DNA of 64,000 nt from Anaerolineales bacterium. Lineage in GTDB: Bacteria > Chloroflexota > Anaerolineae > Anaerolineales > Villigracilaceae. The stretch is from contig CP129481.1 in NCBI GenBank assembly GCA_030583905.1, positions 2,882,136 to 2,946,135 on the forward strand, written 5' to 3'. Positions 17,151 to 25,801 of the stretch are shown here, in pieces. Both the position numbers and the translations under genes were made by a program. The notes beneath the pieces were generated by a model. That model did not search any database and had not been told where the DNA came from. It saw only the letters and a program-made list of their open reading frames with translations. Each line of letters begins with the position of its first letter. Within the stretch, counting starts at the first letter, position 1.

Positions 17151-19843
17151 TTCAATAACTCCGTCAATTTTCCCATCTCAGACAGCGTGGACAACCTCAC
17201 CCGCAGCACCTTGCGTCCCGCCGCCTTCAACGCTTCGTAATCCCCCAGCGCCTGCGCGCGGAGCAGCGTGCCGAAGGTCAATCCCTGCGTGGGGATATCC
17301 ATGTCCACCTCGGCATCGTACACCACCTGAATGAAGCGTCCCTTGTTGGGACCGCCCTTGTGGAACTGCCCCGTCGAATGTTGGAAGCGCGGACCGAATC
17401 CAGCCGTAACGGGCAGCTTGGTTTTCTCACGAATGACTACACGCAAACCCTGAATCACTTCGATCATTTCACCCGTGCGCGGCAGGTAGGCATTGATGGT
17501 AATGAATTCACCAGATTTCGGATCAGACAGAAACGCTTCCAACTCCCCTTTTGCGTTAGCCGCGTCCACCAAATCCGCTTCGGCAAGCGAACCAGTCGTC
17601 TGAAAATCTTTGATCTTTGCAATCGTGCGCAACTTGCTATCTTGCACATCGGGCTGGTCGAAGGCGTTGATACCCAAAATATGGCATGCCGTCGCAATCG
17701 CAACCTCCCAGCGGAAGAACTCCGCGCCCGCATCATACGGGCTCTCAATCGGGAACTCGACCACAGGAAAGCCCGCGCTCTTCAACTCGGCAATCCCCGC
17801 TTCCAACTCGCCAGTGGACTTGAGATACACGAACAGCCTGTCGTCGCCGTAGACATCGGGTGCGCCCAACGGCTCCAACGCCACAGGCAGGATGCCCTTC
17901 CCGTCCTTGCCGCTGGATTCGGCGATGACCTGCTCGACCCACCCCGCCAACGCGGACACAGACGCATCAGCGACGACGGTCAACTTGTCTCTGCCCATCA
18001 AAGCGGATTCTGCCATCAGAGCGCCCAACGCCGCGCCAGGATTGCGCGCCGCAGAGACATCCGCCAGTGATTGCTTGCGCATCCGCTCCGCCGCGCCGAG
18101 CAGTTGCTCCATGTCCATGCCGAGCAACGCCGCAGGGACCAAGCCGAAATCGGTCAGCGCGGAGAAACGCCCGCCGACGTTCGGGTCCGCGTTGAAGATC
18201 TTGCGGAAGCCGCGCTCCTGCGCGAGTTTTTCGAGCGATGTGCCAGCATCGGTGATGGCGACAAAGCGCGAGCCGTTCCCCTTGCTCAACTCCCACAGAT
18301 AATCGAACGCCGCCATCAACTCCGCGGTGCCGCCCGATTTGCTGGCGACGATGTACAAGGCTTTATCGGGCGGATAATCCGCCACCGCCCGAGCCACCTG
18401 CTGCGGGTCGGTCGAATCGAGAATCGCAAGCGAAAGTTTTGCCATCACGCCAAAGCCTGCCATCAACGAACTGAGCACTTCGGCGGTCAGCGATGAGCCG
18501 CCCATGCCGATCACCAGCACGCGGTCAATTTTTTCGTCATGGACTTGCTTTGCAAATTCAAGATAACTGTCCAACCGCTGGCGGGCATCTTCGACCGAGT
18601 CCAGCCAGCCGAGGCGGATTTTCACTTCGGCTTGTCCAGCGGAATCACTCGTCCATAACGTTGCATCGTGTTCCCACAGGCGCTTGGGGAACGAATCCAT
18701 TTCGAGCTGGGATAAACGCTCGGAAACAGAATCAGTTATCGGGGAGATCGAAGCGAGCGCGGACTTGCGTCGTTCGTCAATCGCATCCAGCAAGGTCTTG
18801 AACGCATCGGCAAACGCCTGCACGCCTTCGTCTTCCAACTCTTGTGTGACCGTGCTCATCGAAATACCAAGCGTTTTCAGGTCAACGAAAACTTTTTGCG
18901 CGTCGTCGAGATCGCGGGTGACGGTGAGCGCCGCCTTGCCGTGATCGCGGAAGGCATCGAGCGTGGCGGGCGGCACGGTGTTGACGGTGTCGGGACCGAT
19001 GAGTTCATCCACGTACAGCGTGTCGGAATAGTTTGGATTCTTCGTGCCCGTGGACGCCCACAACGGACGCTGGGCACGCGCGCGGAAACGGGCTTTGAGC
19101 GTGGCAAAACGCGGCGACGTGAAAATGGACTCAAACGATTCGTACGCGAGTTTTGCGTTGGCGATGGCGGCTTTACCGCGCAAGGGAGAATCTTCGGGGA
19201 GTTTGGGGTCGATCTTGGAATCAACGCGCGAGACGAAGAACGAAGCGACTGACGCGATGTGATGAATGGGCAGGTCTTTTGATGTGCGGTCTTCGAGACC
19301 CGCGAGATAGGCGTCCATCACTTCGGCGTAGCGCGTGAGCGAAAAGATCAGCGTGACGTTGACGTTGATGCCCGCCGCAATGCTGGCACGGATGGCAGGA
19401 ATGCCTTCTTTTGTAGCAGGGATCTTCACCATCAGGTTCGGGCGATTCACACGACCCCAAAGTTCCTGCGCTTGTTTAATAGTGCCTTCGGTATCGCGCG
19501 CCAGATACGGGCTGACTTCGATGCTGACATAGCCATCTCCGCCTTTGGTCTTTTCGTACAGCGGCGCAAAAAGATCACACGCTTCTCGAATATCTTCCAC
19601 GGCTAGCTGCCAGAAGATTCTTTCCGCGTCCCAGCCGCCCCACGCCAGCGGAATCAATGCCGCGTCGTAATCGTTCGTCTTCGCGATGGCGTTCTGGAAG
19701 ATGGTCGGGTTCGACGTCACGCCGCGAATATCGCCGCGCTCAATCATGGCGTTCAGCTCGCCGTTGACCAGTAATTTTCTCTGAATGTTGTCGTACCAGA
19801 GGGATTGTCCGAGAGATGTAAGTTTTTTTATAGATTCAGACAT
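17147..19843 (-). CDS. tal-pgi: bifunctional transaldolase / glucose-6-phosphate isomerase
   Basis: A fusion of about 898 aa. Residues 1-360 are transaldolase (SNPTIFQNAIAKTNDYD, the lysine region NLMVKIPATKEG, and the substrate-site motif of tal type B). Residues ~390-890 are a glucose-6-phosphate isomerase (VLVIGMGGSSLTAEVL, YIVASKSGGTAELMAAFDY). It links the pentose-phosphate pathway to glycolysis in one polypeptide. Such fusions are known in several bacteria, Chloroflexi among them. The frame opens at 19852 with a TTG, but that would sit only 2 nt after the GGAG, so the ATG at 19843 (MSESIKKLTSLG) is preferred. It is grouped with rpiB and transketolase. Confidence 0.93.
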   Translation of the reverse strand: MSESIKKLTSLGQSLWYDNIQRKLLVNGELNAMIERGDIRGVTSNPTIFQNAIAKTNDYDAALIPLAWGGWDAERIFWQLAVEDIREACDLFAPLYEKTKGGDGYVSIEVSPYLARDTEGTIKQAQELWGRVNRPNLMVKIPATKEGIPAIRASIAAGINVNVTLIFSLTRYAEVMDAYLAGLEDRTSKDLPIHHIASVASFFVSRVDSKIDPKLPEDSPLRGKAAIANAKLAYESFESIFTSPRFATLKARFRARAQRPLWASTGTKNPNYSDTLYVDELIGPDTVNTVPPATLDAFRDHGKAALTVTRDLDDAQKVFVDLKTLGISMSTVTQELEDEGVQAFADAFKTLLDAIDERRKSALASISPITDSVSERLSQLEMDSFPKRLWEHDATLWTSDSAGQAEVKIRLGWLDSVEDARQRLDSYLEFAKQVHDEKIDRVLVIGMGGSSLTAEVLSSLMAGFGVMAKLSLAILDSTDPQQVARAVADYPPDKALYIVASKSGGTAELMAAFDYLWELSKGNGSRFVAITDAGTSLEKLAQERGFRKIFNADPNVGGRFSALTDFGLVPAALLGMDMEQLLGAAERMRKQSLADVSAARNPGAALGALMAESALMGRDKLTVVADASVSALAGWVEQVIAESSGKDGKGILPVALEPLGAPDVYGDDRLFVYLKSTGELEAGIAELKSAGFPVVEFPIESPYDAGAEFFRWEVAIATACHILGINAFDQPDVQDSKLRTIAKIKDFQTTGSLAEADLVDAANAKGELEAFLSDPKSGEFITINAYLPRTGEMIEVIQGLRVVIREKTKLPVTAGFGPRFQHSTGQFHKGGPNKGRFIQVVYDAEVDMDIPTQGLTFGTLLRAQALGDYEALKAAGRKVLRVRLSTLSEMGKLTELLK

Positions 19844-19870
19844 AATAAACAAGGCTCCTTGAGATAAGAT

Positions 19871-19908
19871 AATTTGAGATTGGCAATTACCATTGCCAAT
19901 CTCAAATT
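19871..19908. terminator. perfect 17-bp stem-loop after rpiB
   Basis: AATTTGAGATTGGCAAT (19871-19887) and its exact reverse complement (19892-19908) flank a 4-nt loop. The structure abuts the rpiB stop codon. There is no clear T tract, so it may stabilise the rpiB transcript or terminate it partly ahead of tal-pgi. Confidence 0.55.
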
Positions 19909-19909
19909 A

Positions 19910-20368
19910 CTAGTTTTCTTCTTCCATTTTTTTTATCTTCCCCACCCGCCGCGCATAGCGTTCCCCGCTTGGGTCTTCGCCGAGATAGCGGGCGTTCAAA
20001 AATGCAGGCACTAGGACTCTCACGAGTTCAGGTCCGATCACGCGCCCGCCCATACACAAGACATTCATGGCGTCGTGTGCCACGCCTTGCGCGGCGGAAT
20101 AGGTATCATGACAGATCGAGGCGTAAATGCCTTTCATTTTATTCGCCGCGATCGCCGCGCCGATGCCCGATCCGCAGATTAAAATTCCGCGCTCGGCTTC
20201 GCCGCTCTGCACTTTCTCGCCGACTTTTTTCGTGAAATCGGGAAAGTCCACCGCATCCGCGCTGAACGTGCCGACATCGATCACTTCATGTCCGGCGGCT
20301 TTCACCGCTTCGACGACGACATCCTTGAGCGGAAATCCCGCGTGGTCACAACCGACTGCTACTTTCAT
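19910..20368 (-). CDS. rpiB: ribose-5-phosphate isomerase B
   Basis: A 152-residue sugar-phosphate isomerase of the RpiB/LacAB family that interconverts ribose- and ribulose-5-phosphate. It begins MKVAVGCDHAGFPLK and carries the phosphate-binding ICGSGIGAAIAANKMKG and the NVLCMGGRVIGPELV stretch. An AAGGATGG ribosome-binding site precedes the ATG. It lies between transketolase (upstream) and transaldolase/PGI (downstream), giving a compact non-oxidative pentose-phosphate cluster read in one direction. Confidence 0.95.
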   Translation of the reverse strand: MKVAVGCDHAGFPLKDVVVEAVKAAGHEVIDVGTFSADAVDFPDFTKKVGEKVQSGEAERGILICGSGIGAAIAANKMKGIYASICHDTYSAAQGVAHDAMNVLCMGGRVIGPELVRVLVPAFLNARYLGEDPSGERYARRVGKIKKMEEEN

Positions 20369-20383
20369 TTTCCATCCTTAATT

Positions 20384-20411
20384 GTAGGGGCGCAGCGTCC
20401 TGCGCCCCTAC
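20384..20411. repeat. GGGGCG/CGCCCC palindromic intergenic repeat
   Basis: Arms GTAGGGGCGCA (20384-20394) and TGCGCCCCTAC (20401-20411) are exact reverse complements. A similar element lies at 40261-40284, suggesting a dispersed REP-like family. Confidence 0.55.
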
Positions 20412-20415
20412 GGGT

Positions 20416-22383
20416 TCATAATTCTTTTGCGCGCTTCACCACATTCTCCACCGTGAAGCCAAGTTTCTCGAAGATGACCTTGTACGGAGCGGATGCGCCA
20501 AAGCGCTCGATGCTGATGACGGACTCCGCGTATCTCTCCCAGCCGAGACCTGATCCCGCTTCGACAGCGAGCCGCTTCTGGATGCTTTTCGGCAACACCG
20601 ACTCACGATACGCCTCATCCTGTTTCTCGAACAGTTCCCAACTGGGGAAGGAGACCACGCGCACCCCCCTGCCTTCGTCCGCGAGTTTTTGCGCAGCTTC
20701 GAGAATCAGAGTCACCTCCGAGCCAGACGCCATCAATATCATTTCGGGCGTGCCAAAATCCTTCAAAACATACGCGCCCTTTTCAACGGAAGTGGGCATA
20801 TCCAGCACAGGCAATGCCTGGCGGGTCAACGCCAGCACGGTGGGACCATGTCTATTTTCAATTGCAACCTTCCACGCCTGTGCGGTCTCGTTCGCATCGG
20901 CGGGGCGGATGACCATCAGATTGGGAATCAATCGCAGGGAGGTCAGATGCTCAACGGGTTGGTGAGTCGGTCCATCTTCGCCCAATCCAACGCTGTCATG
21001 CGTGAAAATAAAAATGGACGGGTAATGCGAGAGCGCCGCGAGGCGGACTGCCGCGCGCATATAATCGGCAAAAACGAGGAAGGTCGCGCCGTAGGGAATC
21101 ACACCGCCAAAAATGGACATGCCATTGAGGATCGATCCCATTGCATGTTCGCGCACGCCAAAATGGAAATTGCGTCCTTCGGGAGAGTCTTCTTGGAAGG
21201 CGGGCGAGCCGTCAATTTTTGTATTGTTCGAGGGAGCCAGATCCGCGGAGCCGCCGATGAGTTCGGGCAGTATCTGTGCGAGCGCGTTGATGACCTTGCC
21301 CGAAGCGGCGCGGGTCGCCATACCTTTCGAGTCGGCGGGGAATTTCGGGAGTACGGATTCCCAGTCTGCGGGCAGGTCGCCGTTCAGGCGGCGCGCCAAT
21401 TCACCCCCAAGTTCGGGATGCGCCTTTTTGTAGGCATCGAAGCGCTTCTTCCAGCCGGCTTCGAGTTCGCGTCCACGATCCACGGCTTGACGATAGAACG
21501 CCAGCACATCGTTGGGAATGAAGAAACGCGGTTCTTTTTCCCAGCCGAGGTTGTCCTTGGCAGCGTCCAGCTCTTCGTCGCCGAGCGGTTCACCATGCGC
21601 CTTGGCAGTCCCCTGTCGTTTTGGCGCGCCGTAGCCGATGACCGTACGGCACATGATAATGGACGGGCGCGGGTCAGCCTTGGCGGCTTGGATGGCGTTG
21701 TCGATCGCATCCACATCATTGCCATCGTCCACGCGTTGGACGTGCCAGCCGTATGCTTCGAAGCGTTTGGCGCGGTCTTCAGTGAAGGCAAGGTCAGTGG
21801 AGCCGTCAATCGAAATCTTGTTGTCGTCGTAGAGGTAGATCAGCCGCCCGAGCGAGAGATGCCCCGCCAGCGATGCGGCTTCGGACGCGACGCCTTCCAT
21901 CAGGTCACCGTCCGTTACGATGGCGTAGATGTAAGAATCGATCAATTCGTAATCAGGTTTGTTGAACACCGCAGCGAGATGCGACGCCGCAATTGCCATA
22001 CCCACGCCGTTCGCAAAGCCCTGCCCGAGCGGACCGGTGGTCACTTCCACGCCGGGGGTCAAGTCGTATTCGGGATGTCCGGGCGTGAGGCTGTCCCACT
22101 GGCGGAAGTTCTGCAATTGCTCGAGATGTAGGTCGTATCCGGTCAAATGGAGAAGCGAATACAGAAGCATGGAACCATGCCCGCCCGAAAGGACGAAGCG
22201 GTCGCGTCCCATCCATTTTGGATTGCGGGGATTATGTCTCAGGTGGCGGGTCCAGATGGTGAATGCCATCGCCGCCGCGCCCATGGGAAGACCGGGGTGG
22301 CCGGAATTCGCCTTTTGGACGCCGTCGGCGGAGAGGAAACGAAGTGCGTTGATCGCGCGGGATTGAAGTTGTTGTGTTGTCAT
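20416..22383 (-). CDS. tkt: transketolase
   Basis: Thiamine-diphosphate enzyme of 655 aa moving two-carbon ketol units between sugar phosphates. The N terminus [20 protein letters not shown], the ThDP motif [17 protein letters not shown] ending at DDNKISIDG, and the second-domain signature [19 protein letters not shown] are present. Length is normal. No clear Shine-Dalgarno sequence was found before the ATG, but the start matches the usual N terminus. It is the first gene of the tkt-rpiB-(tal-pgi)-PCD series. Confidence 0.96.
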   Translation of the reverse strand: MTTQQLQSRAINALRFLSADGVQKANSGHPGLPMGAAAMAFTIWTRHLRHNPRNPKWMGRDRFVLSGGHGSMLLYSLLHLTGYDLHLEQLQNFRQWDSLTPGHPEYDLTPGVEVTTGPLGQGFANGVGMAIAASHLAAVFNKPDYELIDSYIYAIVTDGDLMEGVASEAASLAGHLSLGRLIYLYDDNKISIDGSTDLAFTEDRAKRFEAYGWHVQRVDDGNDVDAIDNAIQAAKADPRPSIIMCRTVIGYGAPKRQGTAKAHGEPLGDEELDAAKDNLGWEKEPRFFIPNDVLAFYRQAVDRGRELEAGWKKRFDAYKKAHPELGGELARRLNGDLPADWESVLPKFPADSKGMATRAASGKVINALAQILPELIGGSADLAPSNNTKIDGSPAFQEDSPEGRNFHFGVREHAMGSILNGMSIFGGVIPYGATFLVFADYMRAAVRLAALSHYPSIFIFTHDSVGLGEDGPTHQPVEHLTSLRLIPNLMVIRPADANETAQAWKVAIENRHGPTVLALTRQALPVLDMPTSVEKGAYVLKDFGTPEMILMASGSEVTLILEAAQKLADEGRGVRVVSFPSWELFEKQDEAYRESVLPKSIQKRLAVEAGSGLGWERYAESVISIERFGASAPYKVIFEKLGFTVENVVKRAKEL

Positions 22384-22404
22384 GAGGGATGGTCTGCCAT
22401 TCGA

Positions 22405-23166
22405 TTAATATTTTTCTTTCAACTCCCTTTCGGGCAAAACGATGACCCCTTCCTTTGGATCGCCCACAAAGGAGATGTGTTCGTGTTTGTTCGCCGCCAG
22501 CCAGGCGGTATATGCGGCAACCAGCGCGTCGAGTTCCTCGGGTTGATACAACAGGTCGAGGGGCCAGATGCCTTTGGTCATCTTATAGCGCGTGATCTCT
22601 TCGAAGAAATCCATCGGGTCCTTGATGCGGACGCCACACTCATATAAGAGCAACTGCCGTTGGATCTTTCCCTCCAGCGATGGCTTGGGCTGCGGCACAT
22701 CCCCCGCCATCACACAATAACAGGCATGCGGATGGGTCTCCAAAATCTGGTGCGTTGCTTCCTCGGCGGGGTATTTTTTGAAACCTATCTTTTCCAGCAT
22801 GCGGTATAACGAGAAACCAACCTGCACCCAGGCGGGACAGGCTTCTACTTTGGAGGGCGTGCCTGAAACAGTAATGCCGCGCTCGCGCAGTTCATATTCC
22901 GCCACGCGGTATTCCGCCGCGCGGACCTTGTGCGGTGTGAGCATTTCCTTCTTCAATTTACTGCGCACCAATCCTCGGTTGACGCTGGCCGGCGCGTTGA
23001 CCGCCACCACCGCCGATTGCTGACCCGCGAGAAATGCGGTCACATCATCCAATTCGCCGTGCGCCAGCGCGACAAGATTCATCCCCTTGTCCAACGCGGC
23101 ATACGTGAAGGACTTTTGGGACGAGGTCGGGTCGATGCCTACAAATACAGAGTTGGTGAAAAACAT
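22405..23166 (-). CDS. DUF429 family protein (predicted RNase H-like fold)
   Basis: A 253-residue protein from the ATG at 23166. The N terminus VFVGIDPTSSQKSFTYAALD and the later AVVAVNAPASVNRGLVRS match the DUF429 family, which is predicted to have an RNase H-like nuclease fold with acidic residues at the start of the first strand. The motif THQILETHPHACYCVMAG is also conserved in the family. The function in cells is not known. The frame opens upstream at 23247, but that region overlaps the divergent thioredoxin-like gene. Confidence 0.75.
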   Translation of the reverse strand: MFFTNSVFVGIDPTSSQKSFTYAALDKGMNLVALAHGELDDVTAFLAGQQSAVVAVNAPASVNRGLVRSKLKKEMLTPHKVRAAEYRVAEYELRERGITVSGTPSKVEACPAWVQVGFSLYRMLEKIGFKKYPAEEATHQILETHPHACYCVMAGDVPQPKPSLEGKIQRQLLLYECGVRIKDPMDFFEEITRYKMTKGIWPLDLLYQPEELDALVAAYTAWLAANKHEHISFVGDPKEGVIVLPERELKEKY

Positions 23167-23258
23167 AGTAAGATATGCCCAAACTGGAACAACAAAAAAG
23201 AAGGAACTTTCCCCTATTTTACTTCCAAAACGGGCAATCCCCATCAAAGACTCGAAAA

Positions 23259-23795
23259 ATGACCAGATTCCAACGCATTATCTTATATCTCCTTCTTCTC
23301 ATCGCAGGCGGATCGTGGATCGTCCTGTCGGCTGAGACCGGGACATTCGCAGCCAGCGCGCCCGCTCCACAAAAAGGATTCATGGCGCCCGATTTCTCAC
23401 TCAAAACGCCGACCGGCGAGACCTACACGCTCTCGGAATTGAAGGGGCTGGCTGTGCTGGTCAACTTGTGGGCGACGTGGTGTCCGCCCTGCCGCGCGGA
23501 AATGCCCGCCATCGAAAAAATGTACAATGAATACAAGGAGCAGGGCTTCATCGTGCTGGCGGTCAACAGTACTGTTCAGGATAACCCGCTGGCGATCACG
23601 CCCTTCACAGACGAATACAACCTGACCTTCCCCATCCTGCTCGACGAATTGGGCGAAGTCAGCCGCGCTTATCAAGTGCGTTCCCTGCCATCCACTTATT
23701 TCATCAACCGCCACGGCATCATCACCGAGGTCGTCATTGGCGGACCGATGTCCGAGGCGTTGCTGCGCACGCGCATCGAAGAGGCGTTGAAATAA
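23259..23795 (+). CDS. TlpA-like membrane-anchored thioredoxin-fold protein
   Basis: About 178 aa. An N-terminal membrane anchor or signal (MTRFQRIILYLLLLIAGGSW) is followed by a thioredoxin domain with the redox motif WCPPC (Cys75 and Cys78) in VLVNLWATWCPPCRAEMPAI. The cis-proline loop reads SLPSTYFINRHG. TlpA/ResA-type proteins reduce disulfides outside the membrane, often for cytochrome c maturation, which fits the multiheme cytochromes encoded 2 kb further on. The start is uncertain: the frame is open from 23175, and neither start has a strong ribosome site. Confidence 0.85.
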   Translation: MTRFQRIILYLLLLIAGGSWIVLSAETGTFAASAPAPQKGFMAPDFSLKTPTGETYTLSELKGLAVLVNLWATWCPPCRAEMPAIEKMYNEYKEQGFIVLAVNSTVQDNPLAITPFTDEYNLTFPILLDELGEVSRAYQVRSLPSTYFINRHGIITEVVIGGPMSEALLRTRIEEALK

Positions 23796-23796
23796 C

Positions 23797-24540
23797 ATGC
23801 TCGAACTATTCCGCGATCTCTTCGCCCCGCCCCGCCATATGATCCTGCTCGTCATTGCCGCCTGGCTGGGTCTCACGCTCGCCGAAAAACGGACGGAACA
23901 TCACGGCATCAGCAAGGATGACCTCAACAACATCACGTTCTACGCATTGATCGCCTTCGTCGTCGGCGGGCGGCTTACCCACGTCCTGCAAAACATCTCC
24001 GCTTTCATGAAAAGTCCGCTCGGCATCGTCTCGATCAACCCGGACCTCTTCGACCCGTTCGGCGGTCTCGCCATTGCCGCCATCACCGCGTTGATCTACG
24101 GTCAGCGGAAACAACTGGCGTTCTGGAACACACTTGACGCACTGACCCCTTTCTTCGCCGTGGTTGTGCTCGGATTGGGATTGAGTCATCTCGCAGCAGG
24201 GACATCCTTCGGAAAGCCGACTGACCTGCCTTGGGGAATCGACCTTTGGAATGCCGTCCGCCACCCAACCCAGATCTACGAAGTTCTCGCATCGCTTCTA
24301 ATCCTGTGCCTGCTCTGGTTCCTAAAGCCGAATCCACGCCCGGGCATGTCCTTCCTGATCTTCGCCGCACTGACGTCGCTGTCGCAGCTCATCATCCAAG
24401 CCTTTCGCGGCGACAGCACCCTGCTCGCCGGAGGTCTGCGTCAGGGACAGGTCATTGCCTGGGTCGTGCTGGCAGTTTGCTTTGTCCTGATCGAAGCGAG
24501 ACTTGCGGAAAATAAAAGAGAGCAGGAACAAGCTTCCTGA
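23797..24540 (+). CDS. Lgt-like membrane protein lacking key Lgt residues
   Basis: A 247-residue polytopic protein related to prolipoprotein diacylglyceryl transferase. VVGGRLTHVL, the RHPTQIYE signature and an FRGDS segment align with Lgt. Two catalytic landmarks are altered: the HGG motif is PFGGLA here, and the GRLGNFINGE segment is LGLSHLAAGTSFG. It is therefore probably a divergent paralogue rather than the housekeeping Lgt. It starts 1 nt after the TlpA-like gene stop, so the two are co-transcribed and may act together in membrane thiol or lipoprotein chemistry. Confidence 0.7.
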   Translation: MLELFRDLFAPPRHMILLVIAAWLGLTLAEKRTEHHGISKDDLNNITFYALIAFVVGGRLTHVLQNISAFMKSPLGIVSINPDLFDPFGGLAIAAITALIYGQRKQLAFWNTLDALTPFFAVVVLGLGLSHLAAGTSFGKPTDLPWGIDLWNAVRHPTQIYEVLASLLILCLLWFLKPNPRPGMSFLIFAALTSLSQLIIQAFRGDSTLLAGGLRQGQVIAWVVLAVCFVLIEARLAENKREQEQAS

Positions 24541-24610
24541 TTCCAATAAACAACTTATTCATGCCATCTCGCATTATCTTATACCCATGATGGTTTACTT
24601 TAATAAAAAA

Positions 24611-24645
24611 ACCAAGACGCCATCCGTTTCGGATGGCGTCTTGGT
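24611..24645. terminator. bidirectional intrinsic terminator
   Basis: A perfect 15-bp stem (ACCAAGACGCCATCC, 24611-24625; complement 24631-24645) with a 5-nt loop. A run of A precedes it (T run on the minus strand), so it ends the XRE-cupin gene efficiently and probably also the TlpA/Lgt-like pair. Confidence 0.88.
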
Positions 24646-24665
24646 TTGCTTTCTCTGTATTCGTA

Positions 24666-25277
24666 CTACTTCCCTTTCTTCATATGCATCACATGCGGCT
24701 GCTCGCCTTCGGCAAAGCCCGAAATGATGATCAACGCGGTGGTGACATTGCCGCTGGGGTTGCGCCAGCGATGGCGGAGTTTGGAGGCGAACAACAGGCT
24801 GTCCCCCGCTTCGAGATGGAACAAGTCCTTCTCCACGTAATAATCCATCTGGCCCCGCAGGCAGAAGACGAACTCATGCCCTGAATGGACGATATCATGC
24901 GGACCGCACGAGGCGCCGCTTTCCATCGTCAGCATGAAAGGCTCCACCCGTCCTGCAAAGTTTTCGCCTCCCAGCGCTTCGAACACCCCGCGCGTGAACG
25001 ACATCCGCGTACGCTCATCCGATTTCAAGAACACGATCTGCTTCTTTTCGCTCTCCGCGCCGAAGAACGCCGTGATCGAAACCCCCAACGCATCTGCCAG
25101 TTTATACAACGTACTGACCGAGGGCGACGTCTTGCCGCGCTCGATCATCGAAAGCGCATTCGCCGAAAGACCGCTTTGTGTGGCAAGCTGGCGCATCGAG
25201 ATCCCCCGCCCTTCGCGCAGTTCGCGCAGGCGATTTGCCACATCCACCGATGACGCCTCGCGGATAAATGATTCCAT
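24666..25277 (-). CDS. XRE-family regulator with cupin sensor domain
   Basis: A 203-residue regulator from the ATG at 25277, which sits directly after AGGAGG. The N-terminal HTH (about residues 11-65: LRELREGRGISMRQLATQSG then ANALSMIERGKTSPSVSTLY) is joined to a C-terminal cupin_2 domain (HDIVHSGHEFVFCLRGQMDY). Regulators of this design often sense small molecules and control amine or sulfur metabolism. It is divergent from the ArsR-led cytochrome operon and could control it. Confidence 0.9.
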   Translation of the reverse strand: MESFIREASSVDVANRLRELREGRGISMRQLATQSGLSANALSMIERGKTSPSVSTLYKLADALGVSITAFFGAESEKKQIVFLKSDERTRMSFTRGVFEALGGENFAGRVEPFMLTMESGASCGPHDIVHSGHEFVFCLRGQMDYYVEKDLFHLEAGDSLLFASKLRHRWRNPSGNVTTALIIISGFAEGEQPHVMHMKKGK

Positions 25278-25368
25278 AATTCCTCCTGTCAAATTAAAGC
25301 GAAGTGTAATTTAGATTTACTTTCTCAAATTATACCCTCAAATTAATGTGACATTAAGAAAAAAACCA

Positions 25369-25401
25369 TGTGACACACATCACTTTTGTACAATCTGTCA
25401 C
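25369..25401 (+). promoter_or_regulatory. palindromic operator and -10 box upstream of the cytochrome operon
   Basis: TGTGACACACATCACT (25369-25384) has TGTGA-N6-TCAC dyad symmetry, followed by a -10 TACAAT at 25389-25394 and a further TGTCACA half-site at 25395-25401. The overlap with the promoter suggests control by the ArsR-family product or by a CRP/FNR-type protein. Confidence 0.5.
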
Positions 25402-25453
25402 AATATTATGATAGGACATAAATATTCGTTTATACACATATAGGCAGGTGTTC

Positions 25454-25801
25454 ATGGTCAACCCAACACTCCAACAGGAAATCATGCAGCTCGAAGCCAA
25501 CTTCTGCGCGGCTCTCTCCGACCCGAACCGGCTTCTCATTCTCTACTCGCTCAACGAATCGCCCCGCAACGTCACCGAACTGGCAAACGAGGTCAACTTG
25601 AACCAACCCACCGCATCGCGCCATCTCAAGATCCTGCGTGATCGCGGTCTGGTCACCACCGTCCGCGCGGGCACCACCATCACCTATCAACTTTCCGACC
25701 CGAGGCTTATTCAGGCATTGGACATCATGCGCAGCATCATGCGCGACCGCCTCGCATATCAAGCCAGCCTGATCAACGAAACCGCACAGGAGAATGTATG
25801 A
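25454..25801 (+). CDS. ArsR family transcriptional regulator
   Basis: A 115-residue winged-HTH protein: FCAALSDPNRLLILYSLNES followed by the recognition helix region NLNQPTASRHLKILRDRGLV and the wing TTVRAGTTITYQLSDPRL. No metal-binding ELCVC motif is present, so it is not a classical ArsR metal sensor. Some such repressors sense sulfane sulfur or redox state through cysteines, but only one Cys is seen here. The ATG at 25454 follows AGGCAGGTG. It overlaps the octaheme cytochrome gene by 4 nt and is likely its autoregulated operon leader gene. Confidence 0.9.
   Translation: MVNPTLQQEIMQLEANFCAALSDPNRLLILYSLNESPRNVTELANEVNLNQPTASRHLKILRDRGLVTTVRAGTTITYQLSDPRLIQALDIMRSIMRDRLAYQASLINETAQENV

Noticed and set aside
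20689..22131. 480-codon plus-strand open frame
   Set aside because: It is antisense to transketolase, which has all family motifs; no ribosome site or protein family fits the plus frame.
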